Shown: in pieces, positions 50,142 to 59,626 of the stretch
Layout: each line of letters opens with the position of its first letter
Numbering within the stretch: position 1 is the first letter of the stretch
Assembly (NCBI RefSeq): GCF_019565455.1
Contig: NZ_CP067377.1
Coordinates: forward strand, 3,416,001 to 3,480,000
Source: Flavobacterium oreochromis
GTDB taxonomy: Bacteria; Bacteroidota; Bacteroidia; Flavobacteriales; Flavobacteriaceae
Reading direction: 5' to 3'
Length of the DNA: 64,000 bases
The notes under the pieces: model-generated
Seen by the model: the letters and a program-made list of their open reading frames with translations, nothing else
What the model was told of the DNA's origin: nothing
Databases searched by the model: none
Translations under genes and position numbers: made by a program

Positions 50142-50780
50142 TTAATCCAGGTTATTGATGTAATAATTTGGGTACTTTGATTTTACAAATGTAAAATAGT
50201 TTTTAGGCAAAGTCCCATTCGTTTTTAAAGAATTAACTGTTAGGGTTACTTTTGTGCCATTTTTATTTAGAGTAATCGTATTATAAATTAACTGAGTTGC
50301 TGTATCAACTCCTACTAAAATTTGTTTACGATCATCTTTAGAACTTATTGGAACTAACTTTATATATTGAATTTTTTTACCTTTAATTGTTTGATTTATA
50401 TCCCAAGTATATTTAAATCCTTTATTAAAGAAAGTTAACATTTTAGCAGGAGTATCTGCTTCCTCTTCATTTCCTACTTTTGCTATAGAAACCTCTTCAT
50501 CTTCTTTTGATATAGTATATACTTTTGTTCCATCACAAATTTTAGTAAGACCTAAAAAATTCAAAAGGTATTTATTTCCTGATAGAGTTACGTTTCCTTT
50601 ATTATCTTGGTTAATTCCTTCTTTCGTATTTTGCAAATTATATTTAAAATCTACTTGAATAGTTTTAAAAGACTTAACTTTTGCTGCTACTTTATCTAAT
50701 ATAGCTTTTGCTTTAGGATCATTTTGAGCCTGAAAACTAAACGAAATTAAGGTTAATAATACTACTATTATTTTTTTCAT
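50142..50780 (-). CDS. lolA: LolA-like periplasmic lipoprotein carrier
   Basis: 212 residues with a signal peptide ending FSFQAQ. The mature part has the LolA start NDPKAKAILDKVAAKVKSF followed by IQVDFKY and a half-barrel of strands (GNVTLSGNKYLLNF, CDGTKVYTI). It carries lipoproteins from LolCDE to the outer membrane. It sits between ftsK (7-base gap region) and the LPS permease gene; ftsK-lolA-lptF/G order is common in Flavobacteriia. Both lolA and the permease act in envelope building. Confidence 0.85.
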   Translation of the reverse strand: MKKIIVVLLTLISFSFQAQNDPKAKAILDKVAAKVKSFKTIQVDFKYNLQNTKEGINQDNKGNVTLSGNKYLLNFLGLTKICDGTKVYTISKEDEEVSIAKVGNEEEADTPAKMLTFFNKGFKYTWDINQTIKGKKIQYIKLVPISSKDDRKQILVGVDTATQLIYNTITLNKNGTKVTLTVNSLKTNGTLPKNYFTFVKSKYPNYYINNLD

Positions 50781-50786
50781 TTTATA

Positions 50787-53291
50787 TTAATTGTTTTTCT
50801 CATTATTTAAAAAATGTTCAAGAGCTACTAAATCAGGTACATTTACGCTACGCGCTTTACTTCCCTTCAAAAGGTCCCACAATACCTGCTGCTTCTAACT
50901 GATCTATTAATCTACCCGCACGATTATAGCCTAATTTTAGTTTTCGCTGGATTAAAGATGCTGATCCTTGCTGAGCTGTAACAATTACTTCAGCAGCATC
51001 TCTAAAAAGAGGATCTCGTTCTGAAATATCTATATCAAGACTTGTACCGCTTCCTTCTTCACCAATAAACTCAGGAAGCAAATAAGCATTTGGATAAGCT
51101 TTCTGGGCACCAATAAATTCAGTAATTTTTTCCACTTCTGGAGTATCTACAAAAGCACATTGAACACGTACTAAATCATTACCATTTGTATACAACAAAT
51201 CTCCTCTACCTATTAACTGATCAGCTCCTTGTTGATCTAAAATTGTTCTGGAATCAATCTTAGAAGTAACTCTAAAAGCTATACGGGCAGGGAAATTAGC
51301 TTTAATAATACCTGTAATTACATTTACGGAAGGTCTTTGCGTAGCTATTATTAAATGTATTCCTATTGCACGGGCTAATTGTGCCAAACGCGCAATGGGT
51401 GTTTCCACCTCTTTTCCAGCTGTCATAATTAAATCTGCAAACTCATCTACAACTAGAACAATATATGGTAAAAAGCGATGTCCTGCTTCTGGATTTAATT
51501 TCCTTTGTTTAAATTTTTCATTATATTCTTTAATATTACGGACCATTGCATCTTTTAATAAAGAATAACGATTATCCATCTCTACACATAAAGAATTTAA
51601 AGTAGTAATTACTTTTGAATTATCAGTTATAATAGCATCTTCTGTATCTGGTAATTTTGCTAAATAATGCCTTTCTATTTTATTAAAAAGAGTTAATTCA
51701 ACTTTTTTAGGATCAACTAAAACAAATTTAACTTCAGCAGGATGTTTTTTATACAGCAAAGAGGTAAGCACCGCATTTAAACCTACTGACTTACCTTGTC
51801 CAGTTGCTCCTGCCATTAATAAGTGGGGCATTTTAGCTAAGTCAACTACAAATGTTTCATTAGAAATCGTCTTTCCTAAAGCTATTGGCAACTCCATTTC
51901 TGCTTCTTGAAATTTTGCTGATGCAATTACGCCTTTCATGGGAACTAAAGTTGGATTTTTATTAGGAACTTCAATACCAATAGTTCCTTTACCTGGCATA
52001 GGTGCTATAATACGAATTCCCAATGCAGCTAACGAAAGAGCAATATCATCTTCCAAGCTTTTAATTTTAGAAATACGTACACCTGCTTCCGGTACTATTT
52101 CATACAAAGTCACAGAAGGTCCAACAGTAGCTTTTATTTGAGCAATATCTATTTTATAGTTACGAAGTGTTTCTACTATTCGATTTTTATTTTCTTCTAA
52201 TTCTTCTTGATTAATAGTAATTCCTGCCGAACCATATTCCTTCAATAAATCAATAGTTGGAAACTTATAGTTGGAAAGATCTAAAGTAGGATCAAATTCT
52301 CCAAAATGAGCCACTAAACGTTCCGCTAAATTTTCTTCTATAATATCCTCCTCTTCTACTTTTTCAATCACCAATTCATCTGAATTATATTCTGATTCAT
52401 TTAATGGTTTTATAGTAGGATTTACATCTAAAGTCAACTCTGAAGGAGTACCTATAGTAGGTTTTAAAGTATCTTTGTTAATTTCTAATTTAGAAGGTAT
52501 TGTTTTTAAAATAATACCTTCTAATTCTTCATCTTCACAATCTTCCTCTATAGGTTTTATTATTTCTTTAAAAACTTTTTCTTTACTTTTTGAAACGGAT
52601 TGAATTTCTTCTTCTGGAACTGCAAATTCTTCTAAATTATAAAGTGTTTCACTTTCTTTAGATAATGGATTTTTAAAATCCTCTTTTAACTCAGATTTTG
52701 TTTTTTCAAAAGCTTCTTTTATCTTTTCTGGCGATATTCTTATTTTAAAAACAAGATAAATAACGATTCCAAAAAGTAAGGTAAGTAAAGTACCTGCTTT
52801 CCCTAAATAGTCTTGTAAAAATGAATTCATTTCAAACCCAACTACTCCTCCTAATTCTGGAAGAGAAGTGCTAAAAAAACCAAAAAGAATTGAAAGAATG
52901 ATTATTACAAAAATATCCCAAAACCACGTTTTCTTTAATTTAGAAACCGCTAAATCAAGTACTAAATAAGATCCTGTTAAAAATAACAATCGAACAAATA
53001 AAAATGCTGCAATACCAAATCCTTGATAAACAAAAAAATTAGCTAAAAATACGCCTAATTTTCCCAGCCAGTTTTGAACCTCTGATGTTCTATTTCCAAA
53101 TTCATTAACCTCACTTTGATCAAATTTACCATTAACAAAATAGGAAATAAAGGAAATTGCTAATGCTATAGAAAACAATATAAGCAAAATCCCGAAGGTA
53201 ATTTTTTGCTGACGACTTATTGAAAAGCGTTTTTGTAAAATTTCAGATTCTACTTCTGCAGATGTATTTTCTTTCTTTTTGATTTAGCCAT
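50787..53291 (-). CDS. ftsK: DNA translocase FtsK (two apparent frameshifts)
   Basis: Division-linked DNA pump that clears the chromosome terminus and activates XerCD. About 835 residues after merging. The start ATG at 53291 (MAKSKKKENTS) is restored by one base in T run 53276-53280; four membrane helices lie in about residues 35-190, then an acidic linker, the beta domain, the RecA-like motor with Walker A GATGQGKSVGLN and Walker B IVLVVDEFADL, and the gamma DNA-reading winged helix (LKLGYNRAGRLIDQLE). A second break near 50873-50875 (GGG where GG is expected) hides the family-typical tail GPFEGSKAR and about 20 more residues to a stop at 50787. FtsK is needed for normal division, so both breaks look like sequence errors. 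Confidence 0.93.
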
Positions 53292-53331
53292 TATAATTTT
53301 AAAAAAAGGATCTATTTATACCAATTTAGAC

Positions 53332-53706
53332 TTACATTATTTTAGGTAAATAAATGAAGCTTCCTATAACACAGGCTGTCATAGCTGCAAAAAAAACTGC
53401 TCCTGCTGCAATATCTTTTATAAATCCTATTTTTTCATGAAAATCAGGATGCACAAAATCCGCTAATTTTTCAACTGCAGTATTTAAACCTTCAACACTT
53501 AAAACTAAGCCAAAAGCAAATATTTGAAACATCCACTCTTCACGAGTGATTTGAAAATAATAACCTGCTAATGACATTAATATCGCTAAAGAAGACTGCA
53601 CCATTACACTGTGCTCTGTTGTAATTAATTTAAATGCTCCTTTCGCTGCAAATCGTATACTTTTTAATCTACCTGTAAATAAGGTTTCGTCTTTTTCAAA
53701 TTTCAT
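53332..53706 (-). CDS. dgkA: Diacylglycerol kinase family protein
   Basis: 124-residue membrane enzyme with three helices. Family marks: FAAKGAFKLITTEHSVMVQ (Glu of the Mg2+ site), and VEGLNTAVEKLADFV, the strongly conserved E-N-T-A-E-x-x-D motif. It phosphorylates diacylglycerol or undecaprenol. Its start overlaps the tpx stop as TAATG, so it is translationally coupled to tpx. Confidence 0.9.
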   Translation of the reverse strand: MKFEKDETLFTGRLKSIRFAAKGAFKLITTEHSVMVQSSLAILMSLAGYYFQITREEWMFQIFAFGLVLSVEGLNTAVEKLADFVHPDFHEKIGFIKDIAAGAVFFAAMTACVIGSFIYLPKIM

Positions 53707-54203
53707 TATAGAGAAGCTAAAGCAGATTCATAATTAGGTTCTTGAGCAATTTCTGCAACTTGCTCTGTGTATTTTACAACTCCATTCTCATCTATTACAA
53801 TTACACAACGCGAGTGCAATCCTGCCAAAGGCCCTTCCGCTATAGTTAAACCGTAATCAACACCAAAACTACCTGTTTTAAAATCAGATAGATTCACAAC
53901 ATTTTCTAAACCTTCTGCTCCACAAAAACGAGTTTGAGCAAATGGTAAGTCTCTTGAAATACATAATACTTTTGTGTTTTCTAAGTTAGATGCTGTTTCA
54001 TTAAATTTTCTAACAGAAGCAGCACAAATTCCTGTATCAATACTAGGAAAAATATTTAAAACTATTTTTTGCCCTTTAAAGTCTTCTAATGTTTTAACTG
54101 ATAAATCTGTTGCTACTAATTCAAAAGATTTCGCCTCTACTCCTACCGCAGGTAATTGCCCAACTGTATTTATTGTATTTCCCTTAAATGTTATCTGTGC
54201 CAT
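53706..54203 (-). CDS. tpx: Thiol peroxidase Tpx
   Basis: 165-residue atypical 2-Cys peroxiredoxin that reduces H2O2 and alkyl peroxides with thioredoxin. The peroxidatic Cys lies in FPSIDTGICAASVRKFNE (Tpx has S-x-D-T-x-x-C) and the resolving Cys in AQTRFCGAEG. The N-terminal ITFKGNTINTVG and FKTGSFGVDYGL are typical. It is divergent from the arsR operon. A TATTTTTG box at 54232-54225 (minus) could be its -7 element. Confidence 0.93.
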   Translation of the reverse strand: MAQITFKGNTINTVGQLPAVGVEAKSFELVATDLSVKTLEDFKGQKIVLNIFPSIDTGICAASVRKFNETASNLENTKVLCISRDLPFAQTRFCGAEGLENVVNLSDFKTGSFGVDYGLTIAEGPLAGLHSRCVIVIDENGVVKYTEQVAEIAQEPNYESALASL

Positions 54204-54264
54204 AATTTTATTTTTTTAAAGCTCCAAAAATAAGGATATTTTTCAAATATTTTTTCTTAATAAA

Positions 54265-54304
54265 AACGTAAATATCGATAATTAATATCGTAATATTGCA
54301 ATAT
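54265..54304. promoter_or_regulatory. Divergent promoter/operator region of arsR
   Basis: Between tpx and arsR lie two ATATCG repeats (around 54272 and 54285) and a perfect 12-bp palindrome ATATTGCAATAT (54293-54304). TAATATTG at 54291-54298 is one base from the TAnnTTTG consensus. A site of this type overlapping the start point suits ArsR self-repression. Confidence 0.45.
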
Positions 54305-54319
54305 GTAAATTTAAAAAAC

Positions 54320-54646
54320 ATGGGAGCCTCAAAATCAGCCTTTTTCACCGATTCTCAAAATGAGTTAGCTAACCTTTTTAAAGCTTTAAGCAACCCCGCT
54401 CGCTTAGCTATTATTGAACATTTAATAAAAGTAGATTCATGTATTTGTAATGATATAGTAGAAGAACTACCTCTTGCACAGCCCACTATTTCACAACATC
54501 TAAAAGAACTTAAACAAGTAGGCCTTGTTAAAGGGAGTATAAAAGGAAAAAACATTTGTTATTGTATAAATAAGGAAATATTTAATAAAATACATATTTA
54601 TTTTTCTTTGTTAGAAAATACGAAAAATGCTATTTGTTGTCCATAA
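54320..54646 (+). CDS. arsR: ArsR/SmtB-family repressor
   Basis: About 108 residues from the ATG at 54320; a TTG start 24 bases earlier is possible but less likely. Winged helix-turn-helix: LFKALSNPARLAIIEHLI, QPTISQHLKELKQVGLV (recognition helix) and GKNICYCINK (wing). The metal-site motif is DSCICNDIV, matching the CxC arsenic site in helix 3 of ArsR, and a further CC pair ends the protein (NAICCP). It should repress the operon that follows and release DNA when arsenite binds. Confidence 0.88.
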   Translation: MGASKSAFFTDSQNELANLFKALSNPARLAIIEHLIKVDSCICNDIVEELPLAQPTISQHLKELKQVGLVKGSIKGKNICYCINKEIFNKIHIYFSLLENTKNAICCP

Positions 54647-54684
54647 CTAAAAGATACTTATCATCTTATAAATCTACATAAAAA

Positions 54685-55149
54685 ATGAAACTATCTGAAT
54701 TCAAACAATATTTATCAAAAAGTAATTCTTTTGATATCATATTAACTGACGGAACTTATGTTCCAAAACATTTTCACATTACAGAAATGGGAGTTATTAA
54801 TAAAAAATATACTGATTGCGGAAATACATTTAGAGAAGAAAATTATTTCACCTTTCAGTTATGGTTTGCTAATGACACTTCCCATAGACTAACTAGTGAA
54901 AAAACAGTACAAATCATTGAAAGTATAGAAAAAAATATTATTTGTAATGATTATGAAATTATAGTAGAATATCAAAACCAAAATACGATAGGAAAATATA
55001 AACTAGATTTTTTAGAAGGTCATTTTTTATTATTACCAACTCAAACGACCTGTCTTTCAAAAGACAAATGTGGAATACCTAAACAAAAAATCAAAAAAAA
55101 CTTAAACGAAATCACTAATTGTTGTACCCCTGATTCTAATTGTTGTTAA
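54685..55149 (+). CDS. DUF6428-type protein of ars operons
   Basis: 154 residues, function unknown. It has a cytosolic alpha-beta look with HFHITEMG, DCGNTFREENYFTFQLW and LDFLEGHFLLLPTQ. The tail is rich in cysteine (CLSKDKCG and NCCTPDSNCC), fit for binding arsenite or soft metals. I know this family from Bacteroidota arsenic operons, next to arsR and arsC-like genes, as here. It lies 38 bases after arsR and overlaps nothing. Confidence 0.7.
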   Translation: MKLSEFKQYLSKSNSFDIILTDGTYVPKHFHITEMGVINKKYTDCGNTFREENYFTFQLWFANDTSHRLTSEKTVQIIESIEKNIICNDYEIIVEYQNQNTIGKYKLDFLEGHFLLLPTQTTCLSKDKCGIPKQKIKKNLNEITNCCTPDSNCC

Positions 55150-55152
55150 ACT

Positions 55153-55784
55153 ATGGAGAAAAAAGCACATTGGGAAAATGTTTTTTCCACAAAAAAGAAA
55201 ATGAGGTTAGCTGGTATGAGAAAAAACCTGAAACTTCTATTGAATTAATCAATAAATTAAACCTACCTAAAGATGCCAAAATAATAGATATTGGAGGTGG
55301 TGATAGTTACTTAATAGATCACCTATTAGATTTAGGCTATACTAATTTGTATTTATTAGATATTTCTGCTAAAGCAATTGAGCGAACACAAAAAAGATTA
55401 GGAAAAAACTCTAAAAAAGTAAATTTTATAACAACTGATATAGTACATTTTATATCAGAAGAAAAATTTGATTTATGGCATGACAGAGCTTCTTTTCATT
55501 TTTTAACTGATCCTAGTGATATTACGACGTATAAAAATATTACAACAAAAAATATACAAGAAAAAGGAAAATTAATTATTGGTACATTTTCAACATCTGG
55601 CCCTTTAAAATGCAGTGGACTACCTATAACTCAATATACAGCTGCTACATTAAGAGAAGTATTTGAACCTGATTTTACACTTATTGAAAAACAAGCAATA
55701 GAACATAAAACTCCTTTCGAAACTATTCAAAATTTTATATACTGTTCTTTTAAAAAAAACTACAATGTTACTAAATCTATCTAA
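55153..55784 (+). CDS. Class I SAM-dependent methyltransferase of the ars operon (one apparent frameshift)
   Basis: About 210 residues from the ATG at 55153 (MEKKAHWENVFSTKKENE) after one base is added in A run 55191-55196. Motif I is KIIDIGGGDSYLIDHLL, then YLLDISAKAIERTQ, and DLWHDRASFHFL as motif IV. It is not ArsM: the conserved ArsM cysteines are not seen. WHDRA-type methyltransferases of this length are often thiopurine/tellurite-like, so it may act on metal(loid)s or thiols. It overlaps the arsC-like gene by 20 bases and follows DUF6428 after 3 bases. Confidence 0.78.
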
Positions 55785-56391
55785 CTATATTGAACAAATA
55801 AATATTTCTTCTATTTCAGACGAAAGAAAATTAATTCTTAAATTAGTAATTGATTATATTGAGGAAAAAATAGAAAAACAAGAACCAATTAATCTTAATT
55901 TTATTTGTACTCATAATTCTAGAAGAAGTCATCTCTCTCAAATTTGGGCTCAAACGTTTGCTTATTACTTTGGAATACCCAATATTTACTGTTATTCTGG
56001 AGGCACTGAGACTACAGCATTATTCTACAAAGTGGTAGAAACACTAAAAAAACAAGGTTTCTACATTATTCAGCTAAATTCTAATAATAACCCCGTTTAT
56101 TGTGTAAAATACGACGAAAATAAACCTGGAATTATTTGTTTTTCTAAAACATATGATCATCCTTTTAATCCTAAATCTAACTTTGCTGCTATTATGACTT
56201 GTAGTAGTGCAGATGAAGGATGTCCTATTGTAATGGGAGCTGATAAAAAAATTGCATTAAAATATGACGATCCTAAAACGTTCGATAATACGGACTTAAT
56301 GGATCTGAAATACGAAGAAAAAAGTTTTGAAATTGCAACTGAATTATTTTATATTTTTTCGAAGGTAAATAAAGATACGCTTAAAAAATAA
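55765..56391 (+). CDS. Low-molecular-weight-phosphatase-type arsenate reductase (ArsC-like)
   Basis: 208 residues. The phosphate loop is FICTHNSRRSHLSQIW (C-x5-R-S), as in LMW tyrosine phosphatases and thioredoxin-linked ArsC. The second redox pair lies in MTCSSADEGCP, close to the Cys-x6-Cys segment of pI258 ArsC, and YDDPKTFDNTD holds the general-acid Asp region. It should reduce arsenate to arsenite via a Cys relay. It is about 70 residues longer than pI258 ArsC, mostly by an N-terminal helix. No arsB or acr3 efflux gene follows in the window; a terminator comes 23 bases after the stop. Confidence 0.82.
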   Translation: MLLNLSNYIEQINISSISDERKLILKLVIDYIEEKIEKQEPINLNFICTHNSRRSHLSQIWAQTFAYYFGIPNIYCYSGGTETTALFYKVVETLKKQGFYIIQLNSNNNPVYCVKYDENKPGIICFSKTYDHPFNPKSNFAAIMTCSSADEGCPIVMGADKKIALKYDDPKTFDNTDLMDLKYEEKSFEIATELFYIFSKVNKDTLKK

Positions 56392-56413
56392 TGAAACAGT
56401 TCAGATAATACAA

Positions 56414-56442
56414 AAAGCCGGCAATTTGCTGGCTTTCAATTT
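56414..56442. terminator. Bidirectional terminator between the ars operon and the thioredoxin operon
   Basis: The stem AAAGCCGGC (56414-56422) / GCTGGCTTT (56428-56436), loop AATTT, has one G-U pair. It has A5 on the left and CAATTTTT on the right, so it serves convergent genes on both strands. Confidence 0.85.
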
Positions 56443-56700
56443 TTATTTATCAATAGATCCTAATACGCGCTTCATAAACTCGTTTAATGCTATTTTCTTT
56501 TCTTTTCCTTCTCTGATTAACTTTTGAACCTCCAAAGCACCATAAAGATTGGAAATTAACTCTCCAATAACATCTATTTCTTCATCTTTTAAAGACTCTA
56601 ACTCTGTAAGATTTTCTAATACCGCAATTGTTTCTACTAAATAATCGCTATCATTTTCTTCTATAAACTGAGTTAAATGTTTTATAACAGGTAATTTCAT
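56443..56700 (-). CDS. DUF6952-type small protein
   Basis: 85 residues, acidic and helical (KLPVIKHLTQFIEENDSDYL, LEVQKLIREGKEKKIALNEF). I recognise it as the small family that follows thioredoxin in Flavobacteriia peroxiredoxin operons; its function is not known to me. It lies 12 bases after the thioredoxin gene and its stop touches the shared terminator. Confidence 0.65.
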   Translation of the reverse strand: MKLPVIKHLTQFIEENDSDYLVETIAVLENLTELESLKDEEIDVIGELISNLYGALEVQKLIREGKEKKIALNEFMKRVLGSIDK

Positions 56701-56712
56701 AATCTATTTTTC

Positions 56713-57021
56713 TTAAAGAATTTCACCAACTAAGTCATTTAATACTTCTGCTTTATTGGTTTGCGTTTCTTTTACTAATTTTCCATTAACAAAAGTTGCA
56801 AATGTAGGTAAATTAGAAACATTAGCCAGTTTTCTAGATTCAGGTGAATTTTCAGCATCTATAATTACAAAAGTAAGGCTTTCATTTTCAGTAGATAATT
56901 TTTTAAATTTTGGTTTCATAATTCTACAATTACCACACCATGATGCAGAAAATTGCACAACTACCTTTTCATTTTCATTAATTACACTTTGTAATGTATC
57001 TTCGTTTAATTCTATTAACAT
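56713..57021 (-). CDS. Thioredoxin-family protein
   Basis: 102 residues, single thioredoxin fold without signal peptide. The active site is ASWCGNCRIMKPKF (CGNC instead of the usual CGPC), and the cis-Pro region is SNLPTFATFVNGK. The variant CxxC should shift its redox potential. It follows the peroxiredoxin gene by 94 bases on the same strand and is its likely reductant. Confidence 0.88.
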   Translation of the reverse strand: MLIELNEDTLQSVINENEKVVVQFSASWCGNCRIMKPKFKKLSTENESLTFVIIDAENSPESRKLANVSNLPTFATFVNGKLVKETQTNKAEVLNDLVGEIL

Positions 57022-57115
57022 ATTTATAAAGATTACAAAACCAATAGCAATGCAAATTTTAACTAATAAGGCATTGCCATTGATTTTTGTTTTGGTTATT
57101 CGGAATTGAATTTAA

Positions 57116-57751
57116 TTAGTTTTGGCTTAGGTAAGCAGCTGTACTTAATCTATCAGCATTCATTGCTTCTTTACCTTCTTCCCAGTTTGCAGGACAAACT
57201 TCTCCTTTTGTTTGAACGTGTGTATAAGCATCTACTAAACGTAAATATTCGCCTACATTTCTTCCTAATGGCATATCATTTACACTTTCATGAAAAATTT
57301 TACCTGTTTCATCAATTAAATAAGTTGCACGGAAAGTAACGTTTGAGCCTTCTAATAAAATATCATCAGATTCTTCATCATACACTTCTTCTGCATCTAA
57401 AATACCTAATGCTTTAGATAAATTACGAGTAGTATCAGCTAATAATGGATAAGTAACACCTTCAATTCCTCCATTATTTTTAGGGGTATTTAACCAAGCA
57501 AAATGAACTTCATTTGTATCACAAGAAGCACCTATTACCATTACATTTCTTTTCTCAAATTCTGGTAATGCAGCTTGAAAAGCATGTAATTCAGTTGGAC
57601 AAACAAATGTAAAATCTTTTGGATACCAAAATAATAATACTTTTTTATTGTTTTTTGTTGCTTCTTCAAGAACGTTGATTCTTAAATTATCTCCCATTTC
57701 TGAAATTGCATCTACTGTAATGTTTGGAAATTTTCTTCCTACTAAAGCCAT
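57116..57751 (-). CDS. Typical 2-Cys peroxiredoxin (AhpC/Prx1 type)
   Basis: 211 residues. The peroxidatic Cys is in FTFVCPTELHAFQ and the resolving Cys in GEVCPANWEEGKEAM. These are the classic marks of a thioredoxin-dependent 2-Cys Prx that reduces H2O2 and organic peroxides. A thioredoxin gene lies downstream in the same direction. Upstream is a -7-like box TAATTTTG at 57794-57787. Confidence 0.93.
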   Translation of the reverse strand: MALVGRKFPNITVDAISEMGDNLRINVLEEATKNNKKVLLFWYPKDFTFVCPTELHAFQAALPEFEKRNVMVIGASCDTNEVHFAWLNTPKNNGGIEGVTYPLLADTTRNLSKALGILDAEEVYDEESDDILLEGSNVTFRATYLIDETGKIFHESVNDMPLGRNVGEYLRLVDAYTHVQTKGEVCPANWEEGKEAMNADRLSTAAYLSQN

Positions 57752-58137
57752 AATTTATAAGTGTTAAATTTATTATTTTCTGGTTGCAAAATTAATAATT
57801 GTATCCTTCCTATTTTCTATACTTCCCTATTAATTTTCTATTCAAATATAAATATTCTTTATAGCATAAAAAAGACTTTATTTTTTTAAGATCAAGCAAT
57901 AACACTATAAGAATTATTTATTAAAAAATAAAAACATATAAATAAAGTCACTTTAGATTTGCTAAGGAAAAATAAGTAAAAACAGAAACAATAATTTTAT
58001 ATTTTTTTAAAATATAACACTATAAAACAAATATTTATACAATATCATATAAAGTATTAGTATAGATATGTTTTTAAAATTCATAGACTTATCAAGTATT
58101 GAAAGCAACACTTAAGTTTAATATAAAACAATTAAAA
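57752..58137. other. Divergent regulatory region between peroxiredoxin and catalase
   Basis: AT-rich, non-coding. It must hold promoters for the peroxiredoxin (minus) and katA (plus). Apart from the TAATTTTG box I find no consensus promoter and no obvious OxyR-like dyad by eye. Confidence 0.5.
57787..57794 (-). promoter_or_regulatory. Possible -7 element of the peroxiredoxin operon
   Basis: TAATTTTG on the minus strand fits TAnnTTTG and lies 36 bases before the ATG. No TTG at -33 is visible. Confidence 0.4.
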
Positions 58138-59607
58138 ATGAATGATAATCAACAAAACAAAATGACATCAGTATCTGGAAGACCAATAGCTGATAATCAA
58201 AACTCGTTAACTGCGGGAAAAAGAGGACCTATGCTTTTACAAGATATTTGGTTTTTAGAAAAATTAGCTCACTTTGATAGAGAAGTAATTCCTGAAAGAC
58301 GTATGCACGCAAAAGGATCTGCTGCATTTGGAACCTTTACCGTTACACATGATATTACTAAATATACTAAGGCAAAAATATTTTCTGAAATTGGAAAACA
58401 GACGGATTTATTCTTACGATTTTCAACAGTTGCAGGAGAACGTGGTGCAGCTGATGCAGAAAGAGATATTCGCGGTTTTGCTGTAAAATTTTATACGGAA
58501 GAAGGTAATTGGGATTTAGTAGGAAACAATACTCCTGTTTTTTTTATTCGTGACCCATATAAATTTCCTGATTTAAATAAGGCAGTAAAAAGAGATCCTG
58601 GTACAAATCTTAGAAGTGCTAATAATAATTGGGATTATTGGACATTATTACCTGAATCTTTACATCAAATTACAATGACGATGAGTGAACGCGGTATTCC
58701 TAAAAGCTATCGTCATATGAATGGTTATGGAAGTCATACTTTCAGCTTTATAAATACAAACAACGAACGTTTTTGGGTAAAATTTCATTTCAAAACAGCA
58801 CAAGGGATAGAATGCTTAACTGATCAAGAATCTGAAATAATAATAGGTAAAGATCGAGAAAGTCATCAAAGAGATTTATACAATAGTATTAAAGAAGGAA
58901 ATTTTCCTAAATGGTATTTAAAAGTTCAAATAATGCCTGAAGAAGATGCAAAAACATATCCTTTTAATCCTTTTGACTTAACAAAAGTTTGGCCTCATAA
59001 TGATTATCCATTAATTGATGTAGGCGTATTAGAATTAAACAGAAATCCCGAAAATTACTTCGCTGATGTTGAACAATCTGCATTTAATCCTGCAAATATA
59101 ATCCCAGGTATAGGTTTTTCACCAGATAGAATGTTACAAGGTAGATTATTCTCTTACGGAGATACTCAACGCTATCGTTTAGGTGTTAATCATTATCAAA
59201 TTCCTGTGAATGCCCCAAAATGTCCTTTCCATAACCATCACAAAGATGGGGCAATGAGAATTGATGGCAATGGAGGAAACACTGTCCATTACGAACCTAA
59301 TAGTTACGGAAAATGGCAAGAGCAAAAAGAATATAAAGAACCTGCTTTAGCCTTAGAAGGAGCTGCTGATCATTGGGATTTTAGAGAAGATGATAATGAT
59401 TATTACACACAACCAGGTAATTTATTCAGAATTATGACTCCTGAACAACAACAAGTCTTATTTGAAAACACGGCACGTTCTGTAGGAGGAGCTGAAAAAT
59501 TTATACAAGAGCGTCATATTCACAATTGCTACAAAGCAGATCCTAATTACGGCAAAGGAGTTGCTACAGCTTTAGGAATTAGCTTAACAGATTTAGATTT
59601 AATATAA
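58138..59607 (+). CDS. katA: Heme catalase, cytoplasmic
   Basis: 489 residues from the ATG at 58138; a TTG start 39 bases upstream is unlikely. Small-subunit monofunctional catalase that dismutates H2O2. Seen: the distal His region [43 protein letters not shown] with the active-site Asn in VGNNTP just before, and the proximal heme ligand Tyr in [14 protein letters not shown]. No signal peptide. A second catalase gene with a signal peptide follows after 19 bases, so the two are probably co-transcribed. Confidence 0.95.
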   Translation: MNDNQQNKMTSVSGRPIADNQNSLTAGKRGPMLLQDIWFLEKLAHFDREVIPERRMHAKGSAAFGTFTVTHDITKYTKAKIFSEIGKQTDLFLRFSTVAGERGAADAERDIRGFAVKFYTEEGNWDLVGNNTPVFFIRDPYKFPDLNKAVKRDPGTNLRSANNNWDYWTLLPESLHQITMTMSERGIPKSYRHMNGYGSHTFSFINTNNERFWVKFHFKTAQGIECLTDQESEIIIGKDRESHQRDLYNSIKEGNFPKWYLKVQIMPEEDAKTYPFNPFDLTKVWPHNDYPLIDVGVLELNRNPENYFADVEQSAFNPANIIPGIGFSPDRMLQGRLFSYGDTQRYRLGVNHYQIPVNAPKCPFHNHHKDGAMRIDGNGGNTVHYEPNSYGKWQEQKEYKEPALALEGAADHWDFREDDNDYYTQPGNLFRIMTPEQQQVLFENTARSVGGAEKFIQERHIHNCYKADPNYGKGVATALGISLTDLDLI

Positions 59608-59626
59608 ATATTTTATACTAATAGTA

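Noticed and set aside
55153..55784. ArsM arsenite methyltransferase
   Set aside because: The protein is too short and the conserved arsenic-binding cysteines of ArsM are not visible.
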